NCBI GenBank assembly: GCA_964546935.1
Contig: CAZJLJ010000045.1
Location: 1 to 24,927, forward strand
DNA: 24,927 nt
DNA from: JALYTY01 sp964546935
Lineage (GTDB): Bacteria; Vulcanimicrobiota; Vulcanimicrobiia; Vulcanimicrobiales; Vulcanimicrobiaceae
Direction: 5' to 3'
Positions 1-8,118 of this stretch are shown piece after piece. A program made the position numbers and the translations under genes. How positions within the stretch are numbered: the stretch's first letter is position 1; every line of letters begins with the position of its first letter. The notes beneath the pieces are model-generated. The model had not been told where the DNA came from. It worked only from the letters and a program-made list of their open reading frames with translations, and searched no databases.

Positions 1-13
1 ACGGGGGCGTATA

Positions 14-39
14 GTGGTGCAAAGTGGTGTAAGGTGGTG
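14..39 (+). promoter_or_regulatory. Putative MraZ operator: three GTGGTG direct repeats
   Basis: GTGGTG occurs at 14-19, 24-29 and 34-39, exactly 10 bp apart, each preceded by A/G-rich bases. A degenerate fourth copy (GGGGCG) sits in phase at 4-9. MraZ proteins are known to bind short tandem TGG-containing repeats at about one helical turn spacing upstream of their own gene and so control the dcw operon. Position and sequence both fit. The last repeat lies only 17 nt before the mraZ start, so the promoter must overlap the repeats or lie left of the window. No -10/-35 pair could be assigned. Confidence 0.75.
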
Positions 40-56
40 CTTCAGGGAGGGGAATT

Positions 57-500
57 GTGCCAGGGGAGCTCCCGCGCTTTACGGGTTCGGTCGAGCATGC
101 CTTGGATGACAAGGGCCGGCTCATCGTACCTGCGCGTTTCCGGGAGCGGCTGGGAGCCGGCTTCGTCATTACCATTGCGCAGCCCGATCCGTGCCTAGCC
201 CTCTACCCCACCGGCACCTGGGCTGAGTTTTGCGCACGTTTAGAGGAAGCTCCGCGTAAAGACGAGCGCTTCCGCCGTCTCGTGCGACATCTCTTCGCTC
301 ACACCGAGGAGGTAGCGTGCGATGCTCAAGGACGTTTGCTCATTCCCTCCGCTTTACGCGCGTACGCGGGCATCGATCGGGATGTCGTCTCGATTGGAGC
401 GCTGACCCGCGTGGAGATTTGGGCCAAGGAACGCTTCGCGGAACATGCCGCGCCGGAGGGCGAGGTGGCCGAGTTCATGGCCGACCTCGGACTCTATTAA
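57..500 (+). CDS. mraZ: Transcriptional regulator MraZ
   Basis: MraZ is a DNA-binding protein that usually represses its own dcw operon. The 147-residue product has the two tandem AbrB-like half-domains of the family, each with its signature: DDKGRLIVPARFR at residues 17-29 and DAQGRLLIPSALR at 89-101. Length matches the usual ~145 residues. The start is GTG at 57, supported by the purine-rich Shine-Dalgarno AGGGAGGGG 4-5 nt upstream and by the family-like N-terminus. It is the first gene of the cluster, with rsmH about 12 bp downstream. The GTGGTG repeats before it suggest autoregulation. Confidence 0.95.
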   Translation: MPGELPRFTGSVEHALDDKGRLIVPARFRERLGAGFVITIAQPDPCLALYPTGTWAEFCARLEEAPRKDERFRRLVRHLFAHTEEVACDAQGRLLIPSALRAYAGIDRDVVSIGALTRVEIWAKERFAEHAAPEGEVAEFMADLGLY

Positions 501-512
501 TGGTATGTGTGC

Positions 513-1385
513 ATGAGTCACGTTTCGGTTTTGCTGGAGCCGGCGCTCGAGTATCTTGCGATCCGGCCGGATGGGATCTACGTCGATGCGACCTTCGGTG
601 CGGGTGGGCACACGAGGGCGATCCTGGATCGTTTGGATTCCGGCCGTGTCATTGCCATCGACGCCGACCCGGAAGCCGTCGAACGCGCGCGAGCGATCGC
701 GCATCCTTCATTTACCTTCGTGCAAGCGAACTTCTCGGAGCTTCGTCGCGTGCTCGACGACTTGGGGATCGAGCGTGTAGACGGAGTGCTCTTCGATTTG
801 GGGGTCTCGTCGATGCAGCTGGATGATGTCACGCGCGGCTTTTCATTTAGAGAATCCGCTCCGCTCGATATGCGCATGAACCCGCAGCAAGGGCAAAGCG
901 CCTACGACGTGCTCAACACCGCAAGCGAAAGCGAACTCGCCGACATCTTTTTTCACTACGGTGAAGAACGGGCGGCGCGGCGGATCGCGCGTGCGATCGT
1001 CGATCGTCGCAACTCCGGCCGTCTGCCGACCACGACGACGGAGTTCGCGCAAATGATTGCCGGCATCGTTCATCGCCCGGGCAAGCGCGAGCGCATCCAT
1101 CCCGCAACACGCGTCTTCCAAGCGCTTCGGATTGCGGTGAACGACGAGCTTGGCGCATTGCGTGAGGGCCTCGATTCCGCTGTCGACCGGTTGCGTGAAG
1201 CCGGACGCGTCGTCGTTATCAGTTTTCATTCGCTCGAAGATCGCATCGTGAAGCAGGCGTTTCGCGGCGACGAGCGTTTGAACGTGCTCACGAAAAAGCC
1301 CATCATCCCGACTGACGAGGAGATGGTGAACAATCCCCGCGCGCGGAGTGCAAAAATGCGCGCGGCGCAACGGAAGGCCAGTTAG
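513..1385 (+). CDS. rsmH: 16S rRNA (cytosine(1402)-N(4))-methyltransferase RsmH (MraW)
   Basis: RsmH uses S-adenosylmethionine to methylate N4 of C1402 in the 16S rRNA decoding centre and is almost always the second dcw gene. The 290-residue product shows the SAM-binding motif DATFGAGGHT at residues 25-34, the conserved VISFHSLEDRIVKQ block, and the C-terminal NPRARSAKMRA segment. I chose ATG 513 over an in-frame GTG at 507 because the protein then opens MSHVSVLLEP, as in the family. No clear Shine-Dalgarno is visible, so translation may be coupled to mraZ, which ends 12 bp upstream. An ftsL-like gene follows after 8 bp. Confidence 0.95.
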   Translation: MSHVSVLLEPALEYLAIRPDGIYVDATFGAGGHTRAILDRLDSGRVIAIDADPEAVERARAIAHPSFTFVQANFSELRRVLDDLGIERVDGVLFDLGVSSMQLDDVTRGFSFRESAPLDMRMNPQQGQSAYDVLNTASESELADIFFHYGEERAARRIARAIVDRRNSGRLPTTTTEFAQMIAGIVHRPGKRERIHPATRVFQALRIAVNDELGALREGLDSAVDRLREAGRVVVISFHSLEDRIVKQAFRGDERLNVLTKKPIIPTDEEMVNNPRARSAKMRAAQRKAS

Positions 1386-1393
1386 GGATTCGC

Positions 1394-1843
1394 ATGATTC
1401 AGCCGCAATATATCGACATCCAGCCACGCATTCGCAATCCGCGCAGTGCGCGAACAGCAACAAAGACGCGCATCGTACGCAATTCACGCGTCCGGTATCG
1501 CGCCCTCTTTCGCGTATGCGTTGCACTTGGAGCCGTGCTGGTTTTGCTGCTTGGATACGTGATGCTTACGTCGAATGTAACGAGCCTTACCTATGCCGTG
1601 GCCAAAGCTCATCAGCAGCGCACCGATTTACAACAGGAAACCGCACGACTCGACGATCGCATTGCGGCGCTTCGTTCCGACGAACGTCTCGCACGCGTTG
1701 CGACTAAGCTCGGTATGCACGAAGCGCAACAATTTGCGCTCGTCAAGCTTGGATTGCCACCCGTTGCAAACAGCGGAGGCTTTCCGGCGTGGACGGCAAT
1801 TGCGGGGTGGTTCGGGACTTCACCACGTGCACGAGCGCGGTAA
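1394..1843 (+). CDS. ftsL: FtsL-like septum-formation protein
   Basis: This is a 149-residue bitopic membrane protein at the place where ftsL normally stands, between rsmH and ftsI. It has a basic N-terminal cytoplasmic tail (residues 1-38), one transmembrane helix (about 39-59), a coiled-coil-prone stretch (about 66-97) and the RLARVATKLGM segment near 98-108, which resembles the end of the coiled coil in FtsL and DivIC proteins. FtsL bridges FtsQ and FtsB to FtsW/FtsI in the divisome. FtsL sequences diverge strongly, so the call rests on architecture and position more than on residue identity. It starts 8 bp after rsmH, and ftsI begins 27 bp downstream. Confidence 0.8.
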   Translation: MIQPQYIDIQPRIRNPRSARTATKTRIVRNSRVRYRALFRVCVALGAVLVLLLGYVMLTSNVTSLTYAVAKAHQQRTDLQQETARLDDRIAALRSDERLARVATKLGMHEAQQFALVKLGLPPVANSGGFPAWTAIAGWFGTSPRARAR

Positions 1844-1870
1844 CGGAGCACAGCCACGGGTCGCATATTG

Positions 1871-3622
1871 ATGCACCAGCGTACATTCGCGCGCGTCGGC
1901 CCGATGCGCGCGAAAGTGTTTTTCTACCTATGCGCAGCAATCGGTCTCTTCCTCACTTGGCGTCTTTACGACGTTCAAGTTTTGAAGGGCCCGGTGCTTG
2001 CACGCGAAGCACTGGCACAACGCTCCGATACGGTTGAAGTTTTTGCGCGTCGCGGAAACATTACGGATCGCGACGGCGCCGTGTTGGTACGTTCCCTTCC
2101 GTCCGAGAGCGTCTACGCCGTGCCCCACGACATTTTGGACGCCGATGCGGCGGTTGCGAAGCTGCAGAAGATTTTCGGGAAGCTCGATCCGGCGGTGCAG
2201 AGCGCGATGCACGATCGCTCGCGTTGGTTCGTGTGGATCGCGCGTAAGGTCCCGAGCGACGTCGCGGATCGCGTTCGCGCGCTGGATCTCGCCGGCGTCC
2301 AACTGAAAGAAGAAGACACGGGCCGCCGCATCAACATGGTGGGCGAAACGGCGTCGACCGTTTTGGGATTCGTCGGTACGGACGAGAACGGACTCGATGG
2401 CGCCGAATACTCCTTCGACAATTTGCTCAGAGGCAGTTCGGGCCGCGTAACGCTGGAAACCGACGAATTCGGCCGTCCTATACCCTTCGGACATGAAACC
2501 GTCGTGAAACCGGCGCAACCCGGACTGAGTCTACAACTGACGCTCGATTCATACTTGCAGTACGTCACCGAAGATTCACTCGCTGAACAGGTGAAGAAGT
2601 ATCACGCACTCGATGGAACGGCGATCGTGATGGATCCCTGGACCGGCGAGATTTTGGCGATGGCAAATATGCCGAAGTTCGATCCCAACCACTTTTGGAA
2701 GTATCCCGACAACGCCCGCCGCGATCGCGCCGTGATGGATGCTTACGAACCCGGATCGACCTTCAAACTCGTCACGGCGGCGGCTGCACTCGATTCGAAG
2801 AAAGTTTCGACGGCGATGCGCTTTCCGGCGCGTGAAACGATTGCAGTCGGCGGCAACGTGATTCACAATGCCGACGACGACATGCCCGATACCGGACCGA
2901 CCGAAACGCTCGAGCAAATCATTCAATACTCGCACAACGTCGGCGCCGCCGAAGTCGGCATGTACATCGGTGCGCAAACGTTCTACGACATGGAACGCAA
3001 AGCGGGCTTCGGAACGCCGAGCGAAGTTGGGCTTCCCGGTGAGAATCCCGGTATCGTTCCGGCGCCCGCGGATTGGAGCGATTCATCGCTCGCGACGATG
3101 TCTTTCGGCCAGGGCGTCTCCGTAACGCCGCTCGCGATGGCGCGTTTCTATTGCGCGATCGCCAACGGCGGCCTGCTGTTGCGTCCGCGCATTTTGCGCA
3201 CCATCGAAGATCAACAGGGACACATCGTTTACCAGTATCCGCGCGAAGTCGAACGCCGCGTCTTCTCCGAGAAAACCGCGGCGACGTTACGTGAATTCTT
3301 GCGAAAAGTGGTTCTTGCCGGTACGGGCGATCCAAGCGCGCAAATTCCAGGCTACACAACGGCCGGAAAAACCGGAACCGCGCAAATGGTCGTAAACGGC
3401 CGTTACGAGCCGGGATCGTATGCCGCGTCGTTCATCGGAATGATTCCGGCCGATCGCCCGCGCTACGTGATTTACGTGAAAGTCGAACGCCCGATCGGCG
3501 CCTACTACGGCGGCATCGTTGCTGCGCCGGCATTCACGCGTATCGCTCGTGCGGCGATGCTGCACAACGGCGTGCTTCCGTCACCTACGCCGATCCCAAC
3601 AGAGGCCGCGAAGCGGCGATGA
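1871..3622 (+). CDS. ftsI: Septal peptidoglycan transpeptidase FtsI (class B penicillin-binding protein)
   Basis: This DD-transpeptidase cross-links septal peptidoglycan outside the cytoplasmic membrane, paired with FtsW. From ATG 1871 it is 583 residues: one N-terminal membrane anchor (about 15-32), a PBP dimerisation domain (about 50-220) and a transpeptidase domain. All three active-site motifs are present: S296-T-F-K299 with the nucleophilic serine, S354-H-N356, and K500-T-G502. No PASTA repeats follow the catalytic domain. An in-frame TTG at 1868 and an ATG at 1901 are alternative starts, and no strong Shine-Dalgarno decides between them. The stop overlaps the murE start by 4 nt. The dcw position favours FtsI over an elongation or sporulation PBP. 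Confidence 0.93.
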   Translation: MHQRTFARVGPMRAKVFFYLCAAIGLFLTWRLYDVQVLKGPVLAREALAQRSDTVEVFARRGNITDRDGAVLVRSLPSESVYAVPHDILDADAAVAKLQKIFGKLDPAVQSAMHDRSRWFVWIARKVPSDVADRVRALDLAGVQLKEEDTGRRINMVGETASTVLGFVGTDENGLDGAEYSFDNLLRGSSGRVTLETDEFGRPIPFGHETVVKPAQPGLSLQLTLDSYLQYVTEDSLAEQVKKYHALDGTAIVMDPWTGEILAMANMPKFDPNHFWKYPDNARRDRAVMDAYEPGSTFKLVTAAAALDSKKVSTAMRFPARETIAVGGNVIHNADDDMPDTGPTETLEQIIQYSHNVGAAEVGMYIGAQTFYDMERKAGFGTPSEVGLPGENPGIVPAPADWSDSSLATMSFGQGVSVTPLAMARFYCAIANGGLLLRPRILRTIEDQQGHIVYQYPREVERRVFSEKTAATLREFLRKVVLAGTGDPSAQIPGYTTAGKTGTAQMVVNGRYEPGSYAASFIGMIPADRPRYVIYVKVERPIGAYYGGIVAAPAFTRIARAAMLHNGVLPSPTPIPTEAAKRR

Positions 3623-5079
3623 GCTACGCGATCGAGCTGCAGAGTATTCTTCGCCGCTTACCCGCCGATACGCAGGTGAGCGGTGATGCTTCGCGTTCGG
3701 TCACGGCTGTCACGCTCGACTCTCGCACCGCCGGCGACGGCTCAGTTTTCGTTGCGCTTAAAGGCGAACACGTCGACGGCCATCAGTTCGTGCCGCAAGC
3801 GATTGCGAACGGCGCCTCGGTCGTGGTTGTTGAACGCGGGCGTGCCGTCGATCCGCGTGGCGCAACGGTTGTTTACGTTCCCGACACACGGCGCGCTCTT
3901 TCAACGATCGCTGCGACGTTTTACGGCGATCCGTCGAAAACGCTTAACGTCGTCGGCGTAACAGGAACGAACGGCAAAACGACGACCACGCGCATGATCG
4001 CCGCAATTTGTAATGCCGCAGGCCAGCCGTGCGGCGTCATCGGTACGGTCGGCGCCGAGTTCGAAGACCGCACGTGGCCGCTTTCGAATACGACGCCGCT
4101 TCCGCCGGAGTTACACGAACTGCTGGGCGAGATGCGCGATGCCGGCGCCCAGGACGTGGCGATGGAAGTGAGTTCCCACGCGCTCGTACTGGATCGCGTC
4201 GAGGACGTTCGCTTTCGCGTCGCGGTGTTGACGAATATCACGCGCGATCATCTGGATTTTCATGCAACGCTTGAGGCGTACGCCGCGGCCAAGCATCGCT
4301 TGTTCACGATGGCCGAAGGCGCGGTGTTAAACAACGACGACGAACACGGCGCGCGTTGGGCGCACGAGCTACGCGGCCGCGTGCCGGTTACGACGTACGG
4401 CTTGCAACTCGGCGCGGATATGGTCCCTTCGCAAATTGAAACGACGGCGAGCGGAAGCAAGTTCAATCTCGACGGCACGATGTTCTCGATTGCGATTCCC
4501 GGCCGGTTCAATATCAGCAATGCGCTCGCCGCTATCGGCGCCGCGCGAATGTTGGGTATCGAAGACAAGAGTAGCGCGCACGGACTCGCGACGCTGAAAC
4601 GCGTGGCAGGCCGCATGGAGCACATCGGCGCCGCGGGACTAGACGTCGTCGTTGATTACGCGCACACGCCCGATGCATTGGAACACGCGCTTGGTGCATT
4701 GCGTGCGACGACGCCGAAGCACTTGGCCGTCGTGTTCGGCTGCGGCGGCGACCGCGACCGCGGAAAACGGCCGGAAATGGGACGCGTCGCCGCGGCCCTC
4801 GCCGATCGCGTTTACTTGACCAACGACAATCCGCGCAGCGAAGACCCGCTCTCCATCATTCATGACATCGAAAAGGGTCTCGGCTCGCACGCGCACGTCG
4901 TGGAACCGGATCGTCGTGCTGCAATCGCTCGCGCCATCGCCGACGCCGACACGGGCGACGTCGTTCTAATCGCCGGGAAAGGCCATGAGGATTACCAAAT
5001 CGTCGGCGATCAGACGTTTGCGTTCGACGATGCCGAAGTGGCACGTGCGGCGCTAGAGCGCAAGGAATCGCGTGCATGA
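3619..5079 (+). CDS. murE: UDP-MurNAc-L-Ala-D-Glu:meso-diaminopimelate ligase MurE
   Basis: MurE is the cytoplasmic ATP-dependent ligase that adds the third residue of the peptidoglycan stem. The 486-residue product has the P-loop G116-TNGKTT, the central-domain lysine in AAKHRLF (K225, the carbamylated lysine position), and the D403-N-P-R406 motif followed by SEDP. DNPR is the known signature for meso-diaminopimelate, as opposed to the DNPA-type motif of lysine-adding enzymes. The C-terminal GKGHEDYQ block is also conserved. The ATG start lies inside the ftsI stop (ATGA overlap), and the stop overlaps murF the same way, pointing to coupled translation. Confidence 0.96.
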   Translation: MSYAIELQSILRRLPADTQVSGDASRSVTAVTLDSRTAGDGSVFVALKGEHVDGHQFVPQAIANGASVVVVERGRAVDPRGATVVYVPDTRRALSTIAATFYGDPSKTLNVVGVTGTNGKTTTTRMIAAICNAAGQPCGVIGTVGAEFEDRTWPLSNTTPLPPELHELLGEMRDAGAQDVAMEVSSHALVLDRVEDVRFRVAVLTNITRDHLDFHATLEAYAAAKHRLFTMAEGAVLNNDDEHGARWAHELRGRVPVTTYGLQLGADMVPSQIETTASGSKFNLDGTMFSIAIPGRFNISNALAAIGAARMLGIEDKSSAHGLATLKRVAGRMEHIGAAGLDVVVDYAHTPDALEHALGALRATTPKHLAVVFGCGGDRDRGKRPEMGRVAAALADRVYLTNDNPRSEDPLSIIHDIEKGLGSHAHVVEPDRRAAIARAIADADTGDVVLIAGKGHEDYQIVGDQTFAFDDAEVARAALERKESRA

Positions 5080-6449
5080 CGCTTCCCTTTGCCGCGTCCG
5101 TTGCCGCCACGCACGCCGACGTTTTGGACGCAGAAAAAGCGCCCGAGCTTGTAAGCGTAACCACCGATACACGGTCGTTGCAGCCGGGAGATACGTTTCT
5201 CGCGCTACGCGGCGAGCGGTTCAACGGTCACGATTTCATTCCCGAAGCCAAACGTAAGGGCGCGACAGCGTTTATCGTGGACGACGCATCGGTTCGCGTC
5301 GCCGGAACGACGACGCTGGTCGTAAAAGACACCTTGCGTGCCTACATGAATCTCGCGGGCGAAGCCCGTCGTCGCTTCCGCGGCAGAGTGCTCGCGATCA
5401 CCGGCAGCGCGGGCAAAACGACGACGAAATTCTTTGCGGCGCAACTCCTCGCTACTCACTACGGCGATCGCGTTCTGGCTTCACCGGCGAACGAAAACAA
5501 CGAGATCGGCGTCAGCAAGTTACTGCTAAGTGCTTCCGACGATCAAGACGTCCTCGTTGTGGAAATGGGCGCGCGTCACTTCGGCGACATCGCTGCGCTG
5601 ACGCAGATTGCGCGGCCCGATGTTGCGGTCTTGACGAATATCGGTGAAGCGCATCTCGAAATCATGGGATCGCGCGAACGGCTCGAAACCACGAAGTGGG
5701 CGATCTTCGAAACGGGTGCCAACGCGATCATCAACGAGCGCGACGAAGCTTCGCGCAGGCGGGCACCGCAACTCCCAAAGCCGGCCCACTGGTTCTTCGC
5801 GACCGGCGCCGGCCAAAGCGTTCCTCCGCGTGCGCGCATTACGGCGTTGCTCGGCCGCGACTGGTTCATCCATCGTTACGACGGCGTCGTGCACGAGCGC
5901 GCCGTGAACGTCATTGTGCCGGGCGAACACAATCGTGCGAATCTCGCTGCTGCGGCGGCAGCTGCGCTCGAACTCGACACCGGCTTCGCAGACATCGCGA
6001 ACGCTATGGAATCGATTCAACTTCCGAAAGGGCGCTACGAATCGATCGAGATCGACGGCATTCGATTGATTTACGATGCGTACAACGCAAATACAAGCGG
6101 AACGATGGCGGCACTCGACGCGTTTGCGGGTGAGCCGGCAAAGCGTCGGATTGCATTGCTCTCCAGCATGGCCGAGCTCGGTTCCGAAGCGGCCGAGATG
6201 CACCGTCTTGTAGGCGCGCACGCCGCGCAAGTAAATGTAGACGTCGCGTTGTTCGGCGGCGATTTTGCAGACGAGTTAGCGCTTGGCGCAAAGAACGCAG
6301 GCCTCTCCTCCGAGCGAATCGTACGCTTTGAGACGAACGCCGAAGCAGCGGAGTGGCTTCGTAAAAATGCACGCGATGGAGATGCGGTTTTACTCAAGGG
6401 CTCCCGAAAATACAAATTAGAAGAAATTCTCGAGGAGCTCCGCGGATGA
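5076..6449 (+). CDS. murF: UDP-MurNAc-tripeptide:D-alanyl-D-alanine ligase MurF
   Basis: MurF adds the D-Ala-D-Ala dipeptide made by Ddl to complete the UDP-MurNAc-pentapeptide in the cytoplasm. The 457-residue product has the three Mur-ligase domains: an N-terminal substrate domain with DTRSLQPGD, the P-loop TGSAGKTTTK (G110 to the lysine at 114 and beyond), the MurF-typical NENNEIGVSK segment, and a C-terminal domain with VLLKGSRKYKLEE. Length is normal for the family. It overlaps murE upstream and the CofE-like gene downstream by 4 nt each. Ddl and Alr, which supply its dipeptide substrate, are also encoded in this window. Confidence 0.95.
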   Translation: MTLPFAASVAATHADVLDAEKAPELVSVTTDTRSLQPGDTFLALRGERFNGHDFIPEAKRKGATAFIVDDASVRVAGTTTLVVKDTLRAYMNLAGEARRRFRGRVLAITGSAGKTTTKFFAAQLLATHYGDRVLASPANENNEIGVSKLLLSASDDQDVLVVEMGARHFGDIAALTQIARPDVAVLTNIGEAHLEIMGSRERLETTKWAIFETGANAIINERDEASRRRAPQLPKPAHWFFATGAGQSVPPRARITALLGRDWFIHRYDGVVHERAVNVIVPGEHNRANLAAAAAAALELDTGFADIANAMESIQLPKGRYESIEIDGIRLIYDAYNANTSGTMAALDAFAGEPAKRRIALLSSMAELGSEAAEMHRLVGAHAAQVNVDVALFGGDFADELALGAKNAGLSSERIVRFETNAEAAEWLRKNARDGDAVLLKGSRKYKLEEILEELRG

Positions 6450-7159
6450 TCCGCAGTCTTGCCGTAACCCGTCCTGAAGTACCGTCCGGTCTCGTTGCAT
6501 TACCGGTTCGCACTCGTCTCGTCCGTATGGGAGACGATCTAATTGGCATTGTCGCCGACGCAGTTCGTGGGATCGCTCGCCCGGGTGATGTGTTGGCAAT
6601 CTCCGAAACGGCGGTCGCAATTGCGCAAGGGGAGTTCGTTCCCGCCGAATATGTACGGCCGTCCAAGCTCGCGTACGCGCTTTCGCGGCGTGCCGGCGCA
6701 TTGGCAACGGTCAACCAACCGGAATCTCTACAGCTCGTGATCGATCAAGTGGGCTCGCGGAAAGTGCTCTTCGCGGCGATCATGCACGTGATCGGACGGC
6801 TACGCGGGCGTCGCGGCGTGTTCTATGAAGTGATGGGCGATGCGATTACGGCAATCGACGGCTACACGGGAACGCTGCCTCCCTACGAGCGGGCCATCGT
6901 GTTTGCGCCGCGTGAACCGGACGCATTCGCACAATCGGTCTTCGAACGGACGGGCGTCGCCTGCGTCGTCGTCGACGCGAACGATTTGGAGAAAGCCAAG
7001 GTCCTAGGCGCCTCTACCAACGTGCACCGTGAGAACGTGGAACGAGCGCTGCTCGACAACCCTCACGGCAACGGTGACGAGCAAACGCCCATTGTTGTCC
7101 TGAAGTGGCGTGCGAACGGCGCGAATCCGTTGTTCGTTAAGCAGGATGGTGCTGCATGA
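6446..7159 (+). CDS. CofE-like protein (F420-0:glutamate ligase superfamily), role unknown
   Basis: The 237-residue protein resembles the coenzyme F420-0:L-glutamate ligase fold family (CofE). It has an N-terminal LPVRT...GDD segment (19-31), PGDVLAISETAVAIAQGEFV (46-65), RGVFYEVMGDAITAIDG (123-139), the acidic VVDANDL (175-181), which recalls the metal-binding DTNGR of CofE, and a conserved-looking DNPHGNGDEQTPI near the end (204-216). True CofE adds gamma-linked glutamates to F420-0 using GTP. No cofC, cofD, fbiC or F420-dependent enzyme lies in the window. The gene is locked into the dcw operon by 4-nt overlaps with murF and mraY, so a role in precursor synthesis is a reasonable inference but unproven. 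I am fairly sure of the superfamily, not of the substrate. Confidence 0.7.
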   Translation: MIRSLAVTRPEVPSGLVALPVRTRLVRMGDDLIGIVADAVRGIARPGDVLAISETAVAIAQGEFVPAEYVRPSKLAYALSRRAGALATVNQPESLQLVIDQVGSRKVLFAAIMHVIGRLRGRRGVFYEVMGDAITAIDGYTGTLPPYERAIVFAPREPDAFAQSVFERTGVACVVVDANDLEKAKVLGASTNVHRENVERALLDNPHGNGDEQTPIVVLKWRANGANPLFVKQDGAA

Positions 7160-8118
7160 CGTACACCGCGATGGCGCTCTCGCTAGTTGCCGGATTCCTG
7201 ATCGTCTTCTTTGGCGGGGCGGCCTTGTTGCCGCTGCTCCGGCGAATGCAATTCAAGCAATACGCGTACGAAGACGCGCCGGAAACGCACCAGAAGAAAA
7301 CCGGCACGCCCACGATGGGCGGCATCCTCTTCGGCCTAGCGATGCTTCCGCTGCTCGGAAACTACAAAACTCCGTTCGCGTTGCCGCTTGCGATTTTGAT
7401 TCTTACCTGCGGCGCGGTGGGGTTCGTCGACGACTTTCTTGCGATCCGGCGCGGAAGAAATCTGGGGTTGCGCGCTCGCACGAAGTTCCTCGCCACCGCG
7501 CTGCTCGCGATCGTCTTCTTGCGGATGATCTCGGATTCATACAACGTGTTTCCACGAGATGTGTTGTTTCACGCCGGGACTTACGCACTCGTGGTGCCGC
7601 ATTGGCTGTGGTTGGTCATGGGTATCATTGCGGTGACCGGAACGATTCATGCTGTGAATTTGACCGATGGATTGGACGGTCTCGCGACCGGAACGATGCT
7701 GCCGCCGCTCGCGGTGCTTGCAGCGATTGGTTTTGAACTCGCGATGCCGGCACCGACCGAAGCGTCGTTGCTGGGAATCGGCGCAGGCATCGGCTTTCTC
7801 GTTTACAACCGGCACCCCGCGAAGATGTTTATGGGCGACACCGGTTCGCTGGCGCTCGGTGCGCTGCTTTCCGGCGTTGCGATTCTCGAAGGCGAGATGC
7901 TGTTGCTGATTCTGATCGGCGCGGTCTTCGTTGCCGAAGCCCTTTCCGTTATTCTGCAAGTCGGTTACTTCAAGGCGACGCACGGCAAACGTATTTTCCG
8001 TATGTCGCCGCTACATCATCATTTCGAACTGGGCGGTTGGCCCGAAACGAAAGTCACCGCGCGGTTCTGGTTTGCCTCGCTCCTTTGTTCTTTCCTTGGG
8101 TGGGTACTCGTTCGATGA
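7156..8118 (+). CDS. mraY: Phospho-MurNAc-pentapeptide transferase MraY
   Basis: MraY is the integral membrane enzyme that transfers phospho-MurNAc-pentapeptide to undecaprenyl phosphate, giving lipid I. The 320-residue, multi-helix product contains the family hallmarks: HQKKTGTPTMGG (45-56), the aspartate pair in VDDF (92-93), NLTDGLDGLA (168-177), MGDTGS (226-231) and the MraY-specific HHH at 287-289. These residues build the Mg2+ and active-site cleft on the cytoplasmic face. Length is that of typical bacterial MraY. The start overlaps the CofE-like gene by 4 nt and the stop overlaps murD by 4 nt. Confidence 0.96.
   Translation: MTYTAMALSLVAGFLIVFFGGAALLPLLRRMQFKQYAYEDAPETHQKKTGTPTMGGILFGLAMLPLLGNYKTPFALPLAILILTCGAVGFVDDFLAIRRGRNLGLRARTKFLATALLAIVFLRMISDSYNVFPRDVLFHAGTYALVVPHWLWLVMGIIAVTGTIHAVNLTDGLDGLATGTMLPPLAVLAAIGFELAMPAPTEASLLGIGAGIGFLVYNRHPAKMFMGDTGSLALGALLSGVAILEGEMLLLILIGAVFVAEALSVILQVGYFKATHGKRIFRMSPLHHHFELGGWPETKVTARFWFASLLCSFLGWVLVR

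Noticed and set aside
5526..6230. Long antisense open frame (234 codons) opposite murF, and similar ones at 843-1526 and 15801-16442
   Set aside because: Shadow frames caused by GC-rich codon use. They have no motif or ribosome site, and the opposite strand holds a well-supported gene in each case.
6446..7159. Naming the dcw-embedded gene cofE and assigning F420 biosynthesis
   Set aside because: No other F420 gene is in the window, several motifs differ from classical CofE, and the operon context is peptidoglycan synthesis. Only superfamily membership is claimed.
8037..8114. 26-codon upstream extension of murD
   Set aside because: It lies inside mraY. ATG 8115 gives the normal MurD start and the 4-nt overlap used elsewhere in the operon.
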